A stretch of 64,000 bases of DNA from Bacillota bacterium. Its GTDB lineage: Bacteria > Bacillota > Clostridia > Lachnospirales > Lachnospiraceae. Both the position numbers and the translations under genes were made by a program. Positions 34,020 through 43,719 of this stretch are shown here, piece by piece. How positions within the stretch are numbered: position 1 is the stretch's first letter; every line of letters starts with the position of its first letter. The notes under the pieces were generated by a model. That model saw only the letters and a list, made by a program, of their open reading frames with translations, searched no databases and was not told the origin of the DNA. Location: positions 1 through 64,000 of the forward strand of contig JAFAGA010000006.1 in the NCBI GenBank assembly GCA_023423045.1, in the 5' to 3' direction.

Positions 34020-36365
34020 TCAGTTCCTATTTTCTTCCTTATTCCATCCGTTTGCTTCAATTTCATCGGCATAATCCGCCAGATAATCAATCTGAAGATC
34101 ATAGGGGTTATAAGGGTTCTGCTCCATAATATAGGCTATATAGATATCATCCTCGTAATAGACCTTAAAGTTGCGGGGATACATCTGCTGCAATTTTTTA
34201 GCCCAGAAATATGCCTGGGATTCGATAATCGCGCGCATAAAGTAGTAATCCTGTGTATTTTCAAAATAAGTAAACTCCATTGCCGCATATTTTAGATCCA
34301 CATTGACCGGCCCGTAAAAATAGTCCTGCATCACTTTTTTTTCAATAAAAAAGAAAACATATTCTGTTGGAAAGGTGAAGGCCTCCTGCTTTTTATTTAC
34401 CATATCCATGAACTTGGAAAGCTGCGTATGATAGCCATAATCAAGCACATCGTAGTATTCCTCTGTCGGGGATACAATGGTATAGCGAAACCTATCGTAG
34501 GACTTCTTAATATGCCGGAGCAGATATTCCGATTCATTATAGTAGGCCTGGTTAATATCAAAGTGCTCATGATACCAGCCAAGGCTTACAATCAAATAAG
34601 CCGCAGCACCGCAGACTGCGGCTGAAAGCAAGTTCATGACCGCCTGACCATAACGTTTCTTCCAGGCACCGAAGCTGCGAAAGACAAAATCCACAGGCAG
34701 CATATAGATGAAACCGATGAACGGCTCTGCGAAGGTGGAAGCTCTTGCCGCCGCAATCAGTTCCACCATCCCCAGCTGTTGTGCCGCTCCCACGGTACTC
34801 AGAAGAATCATATTCAGAATCAAAGCCATATAATCATGCCCATAATTTCGGGTCTTCTTTGACAGCAGCATGAGAATCGTACAGCAGGAGCCAATCAGCA
34901 TACAGCCAAACATCAGCTGAATTGCCTCATAGCGAAACATGGACACAATACCGAAATTGAATAATGCCTCAAAATAAAACCTGATGATCTCTTTCGGAGG
35001 CATAGAGGCATGATCCACCTTTACCCTCTCCTTCTTCTCCGTTTCCGGCGAAACCTCATCTTCCGGAACATTACCCATCTCATCCCTGCCCAGCGCTTTG
35101 GCCAGTTTCGATTGGTAATCGGGATCACTTCCTTTCCACTCCTCACCGGCAATAACACTGGTAGCCCAAGCCATGGATTCCTGAAAGGGGATTCCCTTAG
35201 CCAGACAGGCCCCCATGGGAAGTACGGCAATCACTGCTCCCATAACGCCGCAAAATAGCAGCGGAACAAAATACTGCTTTTTAAATATTTTAGGAAAATA
35301 AGACAGTCCAATTGCAATTACCAAAAAGATTGCGGCAATCGCCGTATAGAAATGGTAGGCAATTACCAGAGCTACGCAGAGCATAAGAAGGACTGCTTCT
35401 GAATTAATATATCTTCGATTGATATAAGAATTCATGCGAAACATTCTTCGAAGAAAGGAATCTCCGGCGATTACAAATTTCTTCCTGTCTTTGTGCATAT
35501 ACCTTATCATAAAGTATGCCAGTCCAATAACCGCATACATTCCTGCTTCCTGGGGAAGAGAGGCTCCATACCTTCCCTGGTTAAGCATGAGACTGATTAC
35601 CAGCACCACAGTTATGGGGGTATATTTTGCCTGGAAAATCTCTTTTGCAAGTAAGTATAGGCCGATCATGAGAAGAAGCGTCTGGTATGCTCCGGCATAA
35701 AGCAATATCTCCCGCAGATTTAAACGAAAAACGATACGGATAAAATACACCATAGCATGCATTCCAAAGGGATAAATTCCGTCAGAAAACAGAATGCCAT
35801 GTTCCAAACTATAGATCCAGGACTGATGCACCGGGATATCGGAAAACTGATAGCTATGATAGAGCATAACATTGTATGTCAGAAACCAAATATTATATAG
35901 GAGCAATGTTCCAAGAAGAAACATTTCCAGCCAATGCTTTAATATATAGCTCCAGATCGGCCAGCTCCTGACCCATCTGCCAGCTCTCTTCTTAAAGCCC
36001 GCCCTCTCCCTGAACATATAATTGATCAGCCGTTCCTCCTTATACGCCTGCCATAGGATCCCAACAAACGCCCTGCAACGGCGGAAGAATTTCTTGTCCG
36101 AGAAATTCCAGGCAATCAGAAGATAGATCCCCGCATTGCATCCGAGAAGTGTCCAGCGGCTTAAGATATTAAAAAAGCCCAGGAGCAGCACTAAGTTGAT
36201 CTGCAAACTAGCCTGTGTAATTACACAGAACCAGAACCGATAGCTGTAGCTTTTCTTTTTGAGATAATTTCTCCATACCAAAAGCGGAATGATAAAATCT
36301 CGGATCACACAGCAAATCAACACCTGTATCAGAGACAGCACATATGCGTTAGTATCGACAATCAT
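34020..36365 (-). CDS. Large polytopic membrane protein (candidate GT-C-type transferase or polymerase)
   Basis: The 781-residue protein has a dozen or more predicted membrane helices over residues 5-590, then a soluble 190-residue C-terminus rich in tyrosine. A loop SDIPVHQSWIYSLEHGILFS followed by DGIYPFGMHAMVYF resembles the acidic first loop of GT-C glycosyltransferases. I cannot place it in a named family. Its place between the flippase and GT8 suggests polymerisation or lipid-sugar-dependent transfer. Confidence 0.6.
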   Translation of the reverse strand: MIVDTNAYVLSLIQVLICCVIRDFIIPLLVWRNYLKKKSYSYRFWFCVITQASLQINLVLLLGFFNILSRWTLLGCNAGIYLLIAWNFSDKKFFRRCRAFVGILWQAYKEERLINYMFRERAGFKKRAGRWVRSWPIWSYILKHWLEMFLLGTLLLYNIWFLTYNVMLYHSYQFSDIPVHQSWIYSLEHGILFSDGIYPFGMHAMVYFIRIVFRLNLREILLYAGAYQTLLLMIGLYLLAKEIFQAKYTPITVVLVISLMLNQGRYGASLPQEAGMYAVIGLAYFMIRYMHKDRKKFVIAGDSFLRRMFRMNSYINRRYINSEAVLLMLCVALVIAYHFYTAIAAIFLVIAIGLSYFPKIFKKQYFVPLLFCGVMGAVIAVLPMGACLAKGIPFQESMAWATSVIAGEEWKGSDPDYQSKLAKALGRDEMGNVPEDEVSPETEKKERVKVDHASMPPKEIIRFYFEALFNFGIVSMFRYEAIQLMFGCMLIGSCCTILMLLSKKTRNYGHDYMALILNMILLSTVGAAQQLGMVELIAAARASTFAEPFIGFIYMLPVDFVFRSFGAWKKRYGQAVMNLLSAAVCGAAAYLIVSLGWYHEHFDINQAYYNESEYLLRHIKKSYDRFRYTIVSPTEEYYDVLDYGYHTQLSKFMDMVNKKQEAFTFPTEYVFFFIEKKVMQDYFYGPVNVDLKYAAMEFTYFENTQDYYFMRAIIESQAYFWAKKLQQMYPRNFKVYYEDDIYIAYIMEQNPYNPYDLQIDYLADYADEIEANGWNKEENRN

Positions 36366-36485
36366 TCTTAATCCGCTCCTCTTTTCGTTTCGTTTTCTCC
36401 CTGTTTCCCTTTCGTTTTCTTTCCTACCACAGCTTCAGCTTAATCACAGCTTTGGTTTTTCAGTCCGATCCGGGCTTTCATAGAA

Positions 36486-37931
36486 TCATAACTTCAGCCT
36501 GTTCATCATCTCTCCGATACTTCGATATTCCTTGCGGATCACTATCACATAGAATCCGCACCCTGCAAGATATACACATCCCCCTGCAAAAATCTGCAGC
36601 GGAAGCAGCAGGAACGGATTTAGCGGCAGCCCGCACAGGGCATAGGTTACCGCAAACTCCATTCCTCCGCAAATCATAAAGGGCAGCAGCATCCCAAATA
36701 GCTGGCGGTACTGGTAGACGTCCCGGATATGATACATCTGATAGACGCATACCAGTATCTCTGCCCCAAAGGTTCCGATTACCGCTCCGGAGGCACCATA
36801 AAACGGAATCAGAATCAGATTCAGGACAATATCTGTGACTGCTCCCAGCGCCACCGACCGTATATAGACATTCTCCCGGCGAAAGGGAATCAGGTATTGT
36901 GTCTGGACGACCTCCGCCAGGCTCATGGGTATCATGACTATGGCAAGCTCCATGGTCAGCAAAATTGCCGGGGTATATTCGGGTCCAAAAAACCAGGGCA
37001 CAAAGCTGGGAGCCACACCGGCAATCCCAAAGCACAGGGCGCAGCTGATGAAGCTGTTGAATTGGATGGAGGCCCTCATCTTTTGTATTCCCTCCTCAAT
37101 CCGGTGATTGGCCACCAGATGAGAGATTCTTGGCAGCATCACGGTATCCAATGCCGAAAGGATCCCTTTGGGCAGATTGATTATGTTCTCTGCATAAGTA
37201 TAAAATGCCACAATTGCGGTGCTCTTAACCATCATGCCAAGCATTATTTTATCCATCCAATGATAGCTGCTTAAAGCCAGAAGCGGAAGAAACAGCTTTA
37301 TATTCGGCGTAATGTGGCAGAAAACGTCCTCCTTTTTCAACGGCACCCATACCACCTGCCGGATCATAAACGGAACCAGCTGAAGCTGCTCCAACAAAAA
37401 GCATACGGACATTACACAGGTATAGATCCACAAATCCTTTTCTGAGTGCACAAAAGCGAACACCAGGATAATAATCAAGGTCCTGGAGATCAGACTCCGA
37501 ACCATTGTGATACGGAATCGCTCCATTCCGTAGAAGAACCAGCTTACATCAAAAAGAATTGAGGCCACATACATCAGCTGCATTAAGTAGATCAGCCTGT
37601 TTTCCCCAAATACGGTCAATACCAGGAGTATAAAAACCAGAATGGAAAGGAGCGAGGTAACCAGCTGCATAAGATAAATGCCCCAAAACACCCTGCTCCT
37701 TTTCTCTATGTCATCCCGGCAGGAGGCAATGCTGCGGTTTCCGTAATTGTCCAATCCCAGCTTGCCAAACATGATAAAATAGCAGGCTATGGTACTGGAA
37801 AACGCATAGATTCCCACCTGCTCCGCCCCCAGCACCCTGGCTACATGCGGAGTGACAATCAGCGGCAGAATGCATATGGAAAGCCGGTATATGACATTAT
37901 AGATATAATTTTTCTTCTCTTCCGAGCCCAT
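36486..37931 (-). CDS. Wzx-type polysaccharide flippase (MATE-like)
   Basis: The 481-residue protein has about 12-14 membrane helices and the flippase N-terminus (NVIYRLSICILPLIVTPHVA, then RVLGAEQVGIYAFSSTIACYF, KLGLDNYGNRSIA). The ATG at 37931 has AAAGGTG six bases upstream; a GTG three codons earlier is the alternative. It would move lipid-linked sugars across the membrane. Such an exporter is unusual beside PelG, which has its own export role. Confidence 0.88.
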   Translation of the reverse strand: MGSEEKKNYIYNVIYRLSICILPLIVTPHVARVLGAEQVGIYAFSSTIACYFIMFGKLGLDNYGNRSIASCRDDIEKRSRVFWGIYLMQLVTSLLSILVFILLVLTVFGENRLIYLMQLMYVASILFDVSWFFYGMERFRITMVRSLISRTLIIILVFAFVHSEKDLWIYTCVMSVCFLLEQLQLVPFMIRQVVWVPLKKEDVFCHITPNIKLFLPLLALSSYHWMDKIMLGMMVKSTAIVAFYTYAENIINLPKGILSALDTVMLPRISHLVANHRIEEGIQKMRASIQFNSFISCALCFGIAGVAPSFVPWFFGPEYTPAILLTMELAIVMIPMSLAEVVQTQYLIPFRRENVYIRSVALGAVTDIVLNLILIPFYGASGAVIGTFGAEILVCVYQMYHIRDVYQYRQLFGMLLPFMICGGMEFAVTYALCGLPLNPFLLLPLQIFAGGCVYLAGCGFYVIVIRKEYRSIGEMMNRLKL

Positions 37932-37942
37932 GAAAGACACCT

Positions 37943-39895
37943 TTAGTTTGCAGAAGAAATCCCCGTATTCCCATTTCCCAGGATCTGCACCTGTGTATGC
38001 TTATCAAAGGCTGTAGGCGAGATCGAGACATCTTCTGACAATATCATCGCATTGGTGAGTGAGGTACATTTTACAAAAGCCTGGTGGTTGATGGACCGCA
38101 CCTTTTTCGGTATCTTAACCTGCTTTAAACCGGAACAGCCGTAAAAGGTCCGCATCTGGATGTGCTCCATCTGATTTGGGAGCTGGAAATAATCCAATGC
38201 CTCACAGTGCAGGAAGGCACCCGTCCCGATTTTTTTCAGCCCATCGATCTGTGGAATTGCAATATTCTCCAGCTCTCTGCAATAAGCAAAGGCATAACTT
38301 CCCAAAGCCTTCACTCCTCCGGTCAGAACCACCTTCCGCAATTTGCCGCAGCCAAGGAATACGCCGTTCTCCACTGTGTTCAGTATGCTGCCCGCACCGA
38401 ACTCCACCGATGCCAGGTTGGCGCAGCCCGCAAAGGTATAACGGGAAAGAGTTGCAATTGCCGTAGGGAATATGCCTTCACTCCGTTCCTCGCCATGATG
38501 CAGATAAGTAAAAAACAGCTGCTTCAGGGAGACACACCCTGCAAAGGCAAAGCTTCCGATTCCTGCCACACCGGAGGGCAGACTCATTGCCTCTAACGCG
38601 CTGCAGCCTGCAAATGCATATGCGCCGATTTTGACCAGGCGGCATCCCTCCCGAAAGATAACATGGCGCAGATTCCTGCACCTATGAAACGCATGCGCCT
38701 CAATCTCCAGCACGCTGTCCGGTATCTCCACGCTGACCAGCTGATCACAGCTATAGAACATATTCTTTTTAATCACTGTAACATGCTTCGGAATTACAAT
38801 GCTCTTCAGCCTTCGGGAAAAAATAAAGTCCAGATCCCTCTTCCCGTTGAACTGACGGGATGAGGCAAATACAATGGGCTCTTCCCCGGCATACCGGCCT
38901 CCGGGATTTGGCCTCGGAGCCTTTATTCCGTGCTGTTTTCCTGTACGGATGCGGTAAAGGTTCCAGCCAATCCGGATATCCTCCTTCACCTGGGAGAATT
39001 CCCGGCGTATCCATTGAAGCACATACCATAGTGCTTTCCCTGTCTTCCTGAAAAGGAGCAGGATGGAATGTCCCGGCCCCTTGATAAAATAGAGGCAGCA
39101 ATAAGCAAAATAATTCAGCCACAGATAGTTGATCCCGGCCATATGGATCATTTGTGCATAGAAGCGTTGTGTCATTTGCTTGTCCTGCAAAAAAAGCTCC
39201 AGGTATTTATATAGAATGTTCTGACCATCCCGGAAATTATGCAGGTCATAATCCTCATGATCCGGTATAATATGACACTCACACAAGGAGACAGGAAGCA
39301 ACAGAACCCGGCTCTTCTTGCTGAGCCGCAGCAGCATATCGCCGTCACCAAAGTTCACGTACCTCTCATCAAATCCCCCTTCCTTTCTAAGGGCTTCCAT
39401 CCGGTAGATTACCTGGGCCGGCATTTTCGCAGGATTATCCAAAAGCCATCGGGAAGGTGCAAAGCTGAGCCGCTCAATCAGCGGCTCAGCCGTCATCTCC
39501 GCCCTTCGTTCATCCATCAGTATTCCATTGCAGCAGGATGCGGCCGCATCCGGATTTGCTTTCAACTGCTCCATCTGGAGCAGTGCCTTGGACGGGTCCC
39601 AGACATCATTACTGCTCAGGAACGCCACATAATCCCCCTCCACATAATCCAGAATAAAGTTGCGGATTGCCGAAACAGAGAAGGATTGATCCAACCGGAG
39701 ATATCCCGCCTCCGGGAATGCCGTCAGATCCTCCTGCAGTCCAAAGCTATACAGGCTGTCCGGTTCATTTGCATCCACAACCAGTATCTTAATGGGAGAA
39801 TAGGCCTGTTTCAGAATGCTTTGCAATGCACGGATGAAGCTTAAGGAGGTATTTCTTTTTGCAATTAAAATAACATAAAGCAATTGATCTTCCAT
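37943..39895 (-). CDS. GT2 glycosyltransferase fused to BspA-type leucine-rich repeats
   Basis: Residues 4-230 of 650 form a GT-A domain of family GT2 (LLYVILIAKRNTSLSFIRAL; VAFLSSNDVWDPSKALLQME, with SND in the DxD place; GGFDERYVNFGDGDMLLRL). A hydrophobic segment lies near 255-285. From about 375 to the end LRR_5 repeats follow (HVTVIKKNMFYSCDQLVSVE, then PDSVLEIEAHAFHRCRNLRHV). LRR_5 domains are normally extracellular, so a fusion to a cytoplasmic GT is odd. RBS is AAAGGA. Confidence 0.8.
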   Translation of the reverse strand: MEDQLLYVILIAKRNTSLSFIRALQSILKQAYSPIKILVVDANEPDSLYSFGLQEDLTAFPEAGYLRLDQSFSVSAIRNFILDYVEGDYVAFLSSNDVWDPSKALLQMEQLKANPDAAASCCNGILMDERRAEMTAEPLIERLSFAPSRWLLDNPAKMPAQVIYRMEALRKEGGFDERYVNFGDGDMLLRLSKKSRVLLLPVSLCECHIIPDHEDYDLHNFRDGQNILYKYLELFLQDKQMTQRFYAQMIHMAGINYLWLNYFAYCCLYFIKGPGHSILLLFRKTGKALWYVLQWIRREFSQVKEDIRIGWNLYRIRTGKQHGIKAPRPNPGGRYAGEEPIVFASSRQFNGKRDLDFIFSRRLKSIVIPKHVTVIKKNMFYSCDQLVSVEIPDSVLEIEAHAFHRCRNLRHVIFREGCRLVKIGAYAFAGCSALEAMSLPSGVAGIGSFAFAGCVSLKQLFFTYLHHGEERSEGIFPTAIATLSRYTFAGCANLASVEFGAGSILNTVENGVFLGCGKLRKVVLTGGVKALGSYAFAYCRELENIAIPQIDGLKKIGTGAFLHCEALDYFQLPNQMEHIQMRTFYGCSGLKQVKIPKKVRSINHQAFVKCTSLTNAMILSEDVSISPTAFDKHTQVQILGNGNTGISSAN

Positions 39896-39929
39896 GATTT
39901 TTCCTTTATTTTTCCCGGGACAGGGTTCC

Positions 39930-41300
39930 CTATAAAGTATTCACAATAAAGTTCCCAAGACTGTAATAGCCCAGATGATCCGCAGCAGAAAAGGTATTAG
40001 CAATTTGTATCTGCCTCCCACTCCTCGGATCATAGATGCCGAAGCACAAAGTGTAATATCTTCGCTCCGGCTTGGCCCATGGGATCCAAACCTCCACTTC
40101 CACCCTCTCATTCGGCATCCACATCCGGGTATCTGTGTCCACAGCGTATTCTTCCAGTTTTGAGAAGGCTGCATCACGTATCACAAACTTTACGTCAAAT
40201 TTATGATAGCAGGGAGCAAACCCGGTATTGCTTAACCGGGCAAAGACTCTCAGATTACCACTTTCATCCGGGGCAAGGGATAAGCCTGCATCCTCCAGAG
40301 TAAATCGGTATCCCAGATGTGCCGCGATATATTCAAAGGCGGTTTTATCCTTCCAGAGAGCATTGGCAACGCCTGCTTTCGTGTTCTTCCACTTGTCCAG
40401 CACCTTTTTATCGTACTGGCTGTGCAGGTAGGAAATTCTCATCTTTTTCAGGGCCTCCACAGCCGGCTGCGCGTCATTATAAGAACACTCATTAATAACC
40501 TCGCCTCCGTTAGAAACATACCTGCATAATTGATTCTGAAATTCCAGCTCATCCTTGCGCACCCATTTGTCACTGTAGGATCTGGAATCCCTCCCTCGGG
40601 CGTCCCCATAGGTTCCAAAATCCGTCTCGGAAGCCATGATTCCGTCATTGAACAGGGAAAACCTGGCCTTTTGGATATCGGTAAAAGCAGTCGCCCTGTC
40701 CAGCGGCTGGCAGGTCTTAAATATCATTCTCCAGAAGTTAGGGCACCGAAGCGCAATCTGCGTGCTCTCCCCGGAGCATTCATACAGCTGCCTTGCCAGC
40801 CGGGTAATATGCCGCTCGCTAAGGTAACGGGAATTATGCATCTCTCCCCAGCTCCCGATAAAAAGTCCCTGCAATAGATAGATGGATCTGGTATATTCCT
40901 TGAGAAGGGGGGAAAGCTGGCTCATATGCTTCAGGATCAGGGTAATATCCCTGGGTTCACTTAATATCCCCTTTCCTTCCCAATCATAGACAAAACGGAT
41001 CATCATTTGTCTCTCCTGCCAGGAAAAGTGCCGGAATATCCTGCGGGTATAATCCAGTGCTGCCTCGGAAAGCTCTGTTTCATTAAAATGCAGCAGATTT
41101 ATTTCTATCAGGCAGAGCCGCTGGGCCGGGTCAATCCTCACCTCTTCAATTTTTGTCTCCTCCTGCAGCATTCTTTCGCAATCAGCATAAAAACGGAAAA
41201 TAGAATAGAAGCCGCAGTACGGATTATTCAGGGCCTCCGCCCTCTCCGTCCGCGGAAGCGGTATCCATTTTATCTTTGTCGCAGTACGGTTTCTTGGCAT
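39930..41300 (-). CDS. DUF4832/DUF4874-like protein, glycosidase-like fold
   Basis: The 456-residue protein matches DUF4832-type proteins, with NNPYCGFYSIFRFY at the start, LLQGLFIGSWGEMHNSRY mid-protein and NECSYNDAQPAVEALKK, ending in a beta-sandwich. The FIGSWGEMH stretch (acid after a beta-strand) recalls a TIM-barrel glycoside hydrolase site. There is no signal peptide, so location is unclear. It may trim or modify the polymer. Confidence in the fold is moderate, in function low. Confidence 0.6.
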   Translation of the reverse strand: MPRNRTATKIKWIPLPRTERAEALNNPYCGFYSIFRFYADCERMLQEETKIEEVRIDPAQRLCLIEINLLHFNETELSEAALDYTRRIFRHFSWQERQMMIRFVYDWEGKGILSEPRDITLILKHMSQLSPLLKEYTRSIYLLQGLFIGSWGEMHNSRYLSERHITRLARQLYECSGESTQIALRCPNFWRMIFKTCQPLDRATAFTDIQKARFSLFNDGIMASETDFGTYGDARGRDSRSYSDKWVRKDELEFQNQLCRYVSNGGEVINECSYNDAQPAVEALKKMRISYLHSQYDKKVLDKWKNTKAGVANALWKDKTAFEYIAAHLGYRFTLEDAGLSLAPDESGNLRVFARLSNTGFAPCYHKFDVKFVIRDAAFSKLEEYAVDTDTRMWMPNERVEVEVWIPWAKPERRYYTLCFGIYDPRSGRQIQIANTFSAADHLGYYSLGNFIVNTL

Positions 41301-41324
41301 AAAAGAATCCCTCTTTCTCCATGG

Positions 41325-42068
41325 CTATTTTTGCAGACCTCTTTTCACCCGGGCAGTCACGGTCAAAATACTGAGAGGCATAATCAGCATATAGGTTATC
41401 TGCTTTAGCAGTCCCGTATGCATGCTCACACCTGCTGTTCTCTCATGCATGACAGCCGTCGTCTCCTCCACCCGAAAGCCCAGCAGAAGCATCTGAATAA
41501 TCATGTTTGCATCCGGATAAAAATAGTCAAAATTCCCGAAAATAGAGTAGTAGGTAAAGGCCTTTCTATTCAAACCCTGGAGGCCCGAAGTAGGGTCGGT
41601 GATCCGCTTGCCGGTGGTCCTTTTAATCAGCCACGAAAATAGATTGATGGAGATCCTTTTGATCCAGGATATTTTAAAGGACTGGCTTCCTTCCATAAAA
41701 CGTGAGCCGATTACGATATCCGGTGCATTTCCCCGGGCATCCGCCGTAGTCAGACTCCGGTAAATGTGAGCGATATTGGAGATATTATGCTGACCGTCCG
41801 CATCCAGTTGAATCACATACTCATATCCATGGCGCACCGCATATTTATACCCTACCTGAAGGGCCGAACCATAGCCTAAGTTAAATACATGTGTGACCAG
41901 CGAGACACGATAGGACTTGGCAATCACCCCGGTCCGGTCCCTGGAGGCGTCATTAATCACTAAAATATCCGCAAAGCTTTGAATCTCCTCCTGGCACAGC
42001 TGTTCAAACAATGCCGTCATATTTTCTTCTTCATTAAATGCAGGAACGATTATTAATACCTTATTCAT
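41325..42068 (-). CDS. GT2 glycosyltransferase (dolichol-phosphate mannosyltransferase-like)
   Basis: The 247-residue protein has VLIIVPAFNEEENM at the start, VINDASRDRTGVIA, LGYGSALQVGYKYAV and the metal motif YVIQLDADGQHNI, all typical of DPM1/GtrB-like GT2. It starts 3 bp after the GT4 gene stop. Enzymes of this kind make polyprenyl-phosphate sugars, often paired with DUF2304 proteins as here. Confidence 0.9.
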   Translation of the reverse strand: MNKVLIIVPAFNEEENMTALFEQLCQEEIQSFADILVINDASRDRTGVIAKSYRVSLVTHVFNLGYGSALQVGYKYAVRHGYEYVIQLDADGQHNISNIAHIYRSLTTADARGNAPDIVIGSRFMEGSQSFKISWIKRISINLFSWLIKRTTGKRITDPTSGLQGLNRKAFTYYSIFGNFDYFYPDANMIIQMLLLGFRVEETTAVMHERTAGVSMHTGLLKQITYMLIMPLSILTVTARVKRGLQK

Positions 42069-42071
42069 AGC

Positions 42072-43298
42072 TCATCCCTCTTCCTCCTCCCCGAGCATCG
42101 AAAGCAGCTCTTCCAAATCCTCGGGAAACTCCAGTTTTTTCTCAAGTACATGCCTGGCATGCCTCTTTCGCAATTCAGGATCGTCAATCACCCGCTCCAG
42201 CCCGTGTACCAAATTCTCCACATTCAGGGTCAGCAATGTGCCGTCATATCCGGAGACGATCTGCTCCGCATTGCCGGTACAATCGGACGCGACAATGGCC
42301 TTTCCTAAAATCTGCGCCTCCTCAATGGCGATACTTTTCCCTTCATACCGTGTGGCATGGACATAGATATCCGCCTCCTTCATATAAGGATAGGGATTAT
42401 CCCTCGCTCCCAGCAAAAGAAAGGAAGCTTCCACGCCGTGTTTTTTAATTCTCCGCTCCAGCCTCGCCCGCTCCATACCTTCTCCTATCACATACCAGCG
42501 CACGTTATAACCGTCTCTGCGAAGCCTTGCCAATGCCTCTACGGCAATATCATACCCCTTCTGGTAATGTAAGCGGCCCACGGTCAGCAGCCGGATTCCA
42601 TCAAATTTATCCTGGAAGCCGGTCCCCTCACAGGCCTTTTGCCGTATCCCTTCCGCATCCAGCAAATTACGGAATAATCTTATCTTATTCCTGTATTGGG
42701 GATATACGCCGCAGAACCTCTCGCCCACCTCTTTGGACACCACGAATATCTTCCCCGCTGCGCGGTAGCAGTCCCGGTCCATACGCGGGGTATAACCCGC
42801 CTTCTCATAATCAATATGAATAAATGCCGCCTTGTGCCGTGCCTTTACCTTATCAGCCAGACAATAGGCCGAGGCACCCTCAATATAGGCCACCGCAAGA
42901 TCATAATTCCCTGCAACCTGCGGGCGCCCATCCGCGAGAAGCCTCCACAGCAGCTTGTCATATTGCAGCTTTTTGCCGGAGGCCATCTGTTCCCGGAGGT
43001 TGTCCAACAGATAGCCCAGCAGCCGAAAGCCGGTCATCCTGTAGAGAAAGGAATAAAACACCTCTCCCGCAATACGCAAATGTCCCGCGAAGGAAAGTAC
43101 AGAATGACTGCTGATATGCCTGTTCAGAATATGAACCCCCTCCGGCACCTGACCAAACAGCTCCCCGCAGGGAATGACAGCGTAAAGGAAGAGCTGATAT
43201 TTTCCCATGGAGGCCAATTTTTTCAGGAGCTCAATTAAAGCGGTTTCCGCTCCGGCCCGTCCCATGGTATTAATAATAAATAATATTTTCTTTTTCAT
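42072..43298 (-). CDS. GT4 glycosyltransferase
   Basis: The 408-residue GT-B enzyme begins ILFIINTMGRAGAETALIEL and has the GT4 signature in its C-terminal half: IRLLTVGRLHYQKGYDIAVE, then ADIYVHATRYEGKSIAIEEA with the E-x7-E pair, and IVASDCTGNAEQIV. Activated-sugar donor unknown. It overlaps no neighbour and follows the DUF2304 gene by 2 bp. Confidence 0.92.
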   Translation of the reverse strand: MKKKILFIINTMGRAGAETALIELLKKLASMGKYQLFLYAVIPCGELFGQVPEGVHILNRHISSHSVLSFAGHLRIAGEVFYSFLYRMTGFRLLGYLLDNLREQMASGKKLQYDKLLWRLLADGRPQVAGNYDLAVAYIEGASAYCLADKVKARHKAAFIHIDYEKAGYTPRMDRDCYRAAGKIFVVSKEVGERFCGVYPQYRNKIRLFRNLLDAEGIRQKACEGTGFQDKFDGIRLLTVGRLHYQKGYDIAVEALARLRRDGYNVRWYVIGEGMERARLERRIKKHGVEASFLLLGARDNPYPYMKEADIYVHATRYEGKSIAIEEAQILGKAIVASDCTGNAEQIVSGYDGTLLTLNVENLVHGLERVIDDPELRKRHARHVLEKKLEFPEDLEELLSMLGEEEEG

Positions 43299-43300
43299 CC

Positions 43301-43708
43301 TTATTCCTTTAACTTCTCCGGGGTTGAATTTTCCCGGGCCATGTTTTGCTCCCCTCCCAGCACTTCCTTTAAGCGGCTGTTCTCCTCGTTCAGCAAAGAC
43401 ACCTGCATTGCCAGCTCCTGTACCCGGGCGGACAGCTCGGCATTAGTCTGGTAGCAGTTAAAGATCCCATAGGTTGCCAGGATAATGGCTAAGGCAAAAA
43501 TGATGGACGGCGGATACTCCACTGAGAACAGGTCGGAGATAAAATATACCAGTTGGGGAAGCAATCCGAATAATATAATAATTATTCCGCCGACGATCCA
43601 GAATAAGCTCTGCTTTTCCGTCATCTTGCGGACGACACTGGCCTTTTGGGCCAGATAAATCAGAATAATTCCTGCCATACAAATCAAACTTCGAAGTAGA
43701 ATCGACAT
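43301..43708 (-). CDS. DUF2304 membrane protein
   Basis: The 135-residue protein has three membrane helices (residues 4-22, 35-60, 70-90) and a C-terminal coiled coil (ELAMQVSLLNEENSRLKEVL). DUF2304 proteins are usually next to GT2 polyprenyl-phosphate glycosyltransferases and may help anchor or flip the lipid. That context is present here. Confidence 0.75.
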   Translation of the reverse strand: MSILLRSLICMAGIILIYLAQKASVVRKMTEKQSLFWIVGGIIIILFGLLPQLVYFISDLFSVEYPPSIIFALAIILATYGIFNCYQTNAELSARVQELAMQVSLLNEENSRLKEVLGGEQNMARENSTPEKLKE

Positions 43709-43719
43709 ATGCTTCCTCC

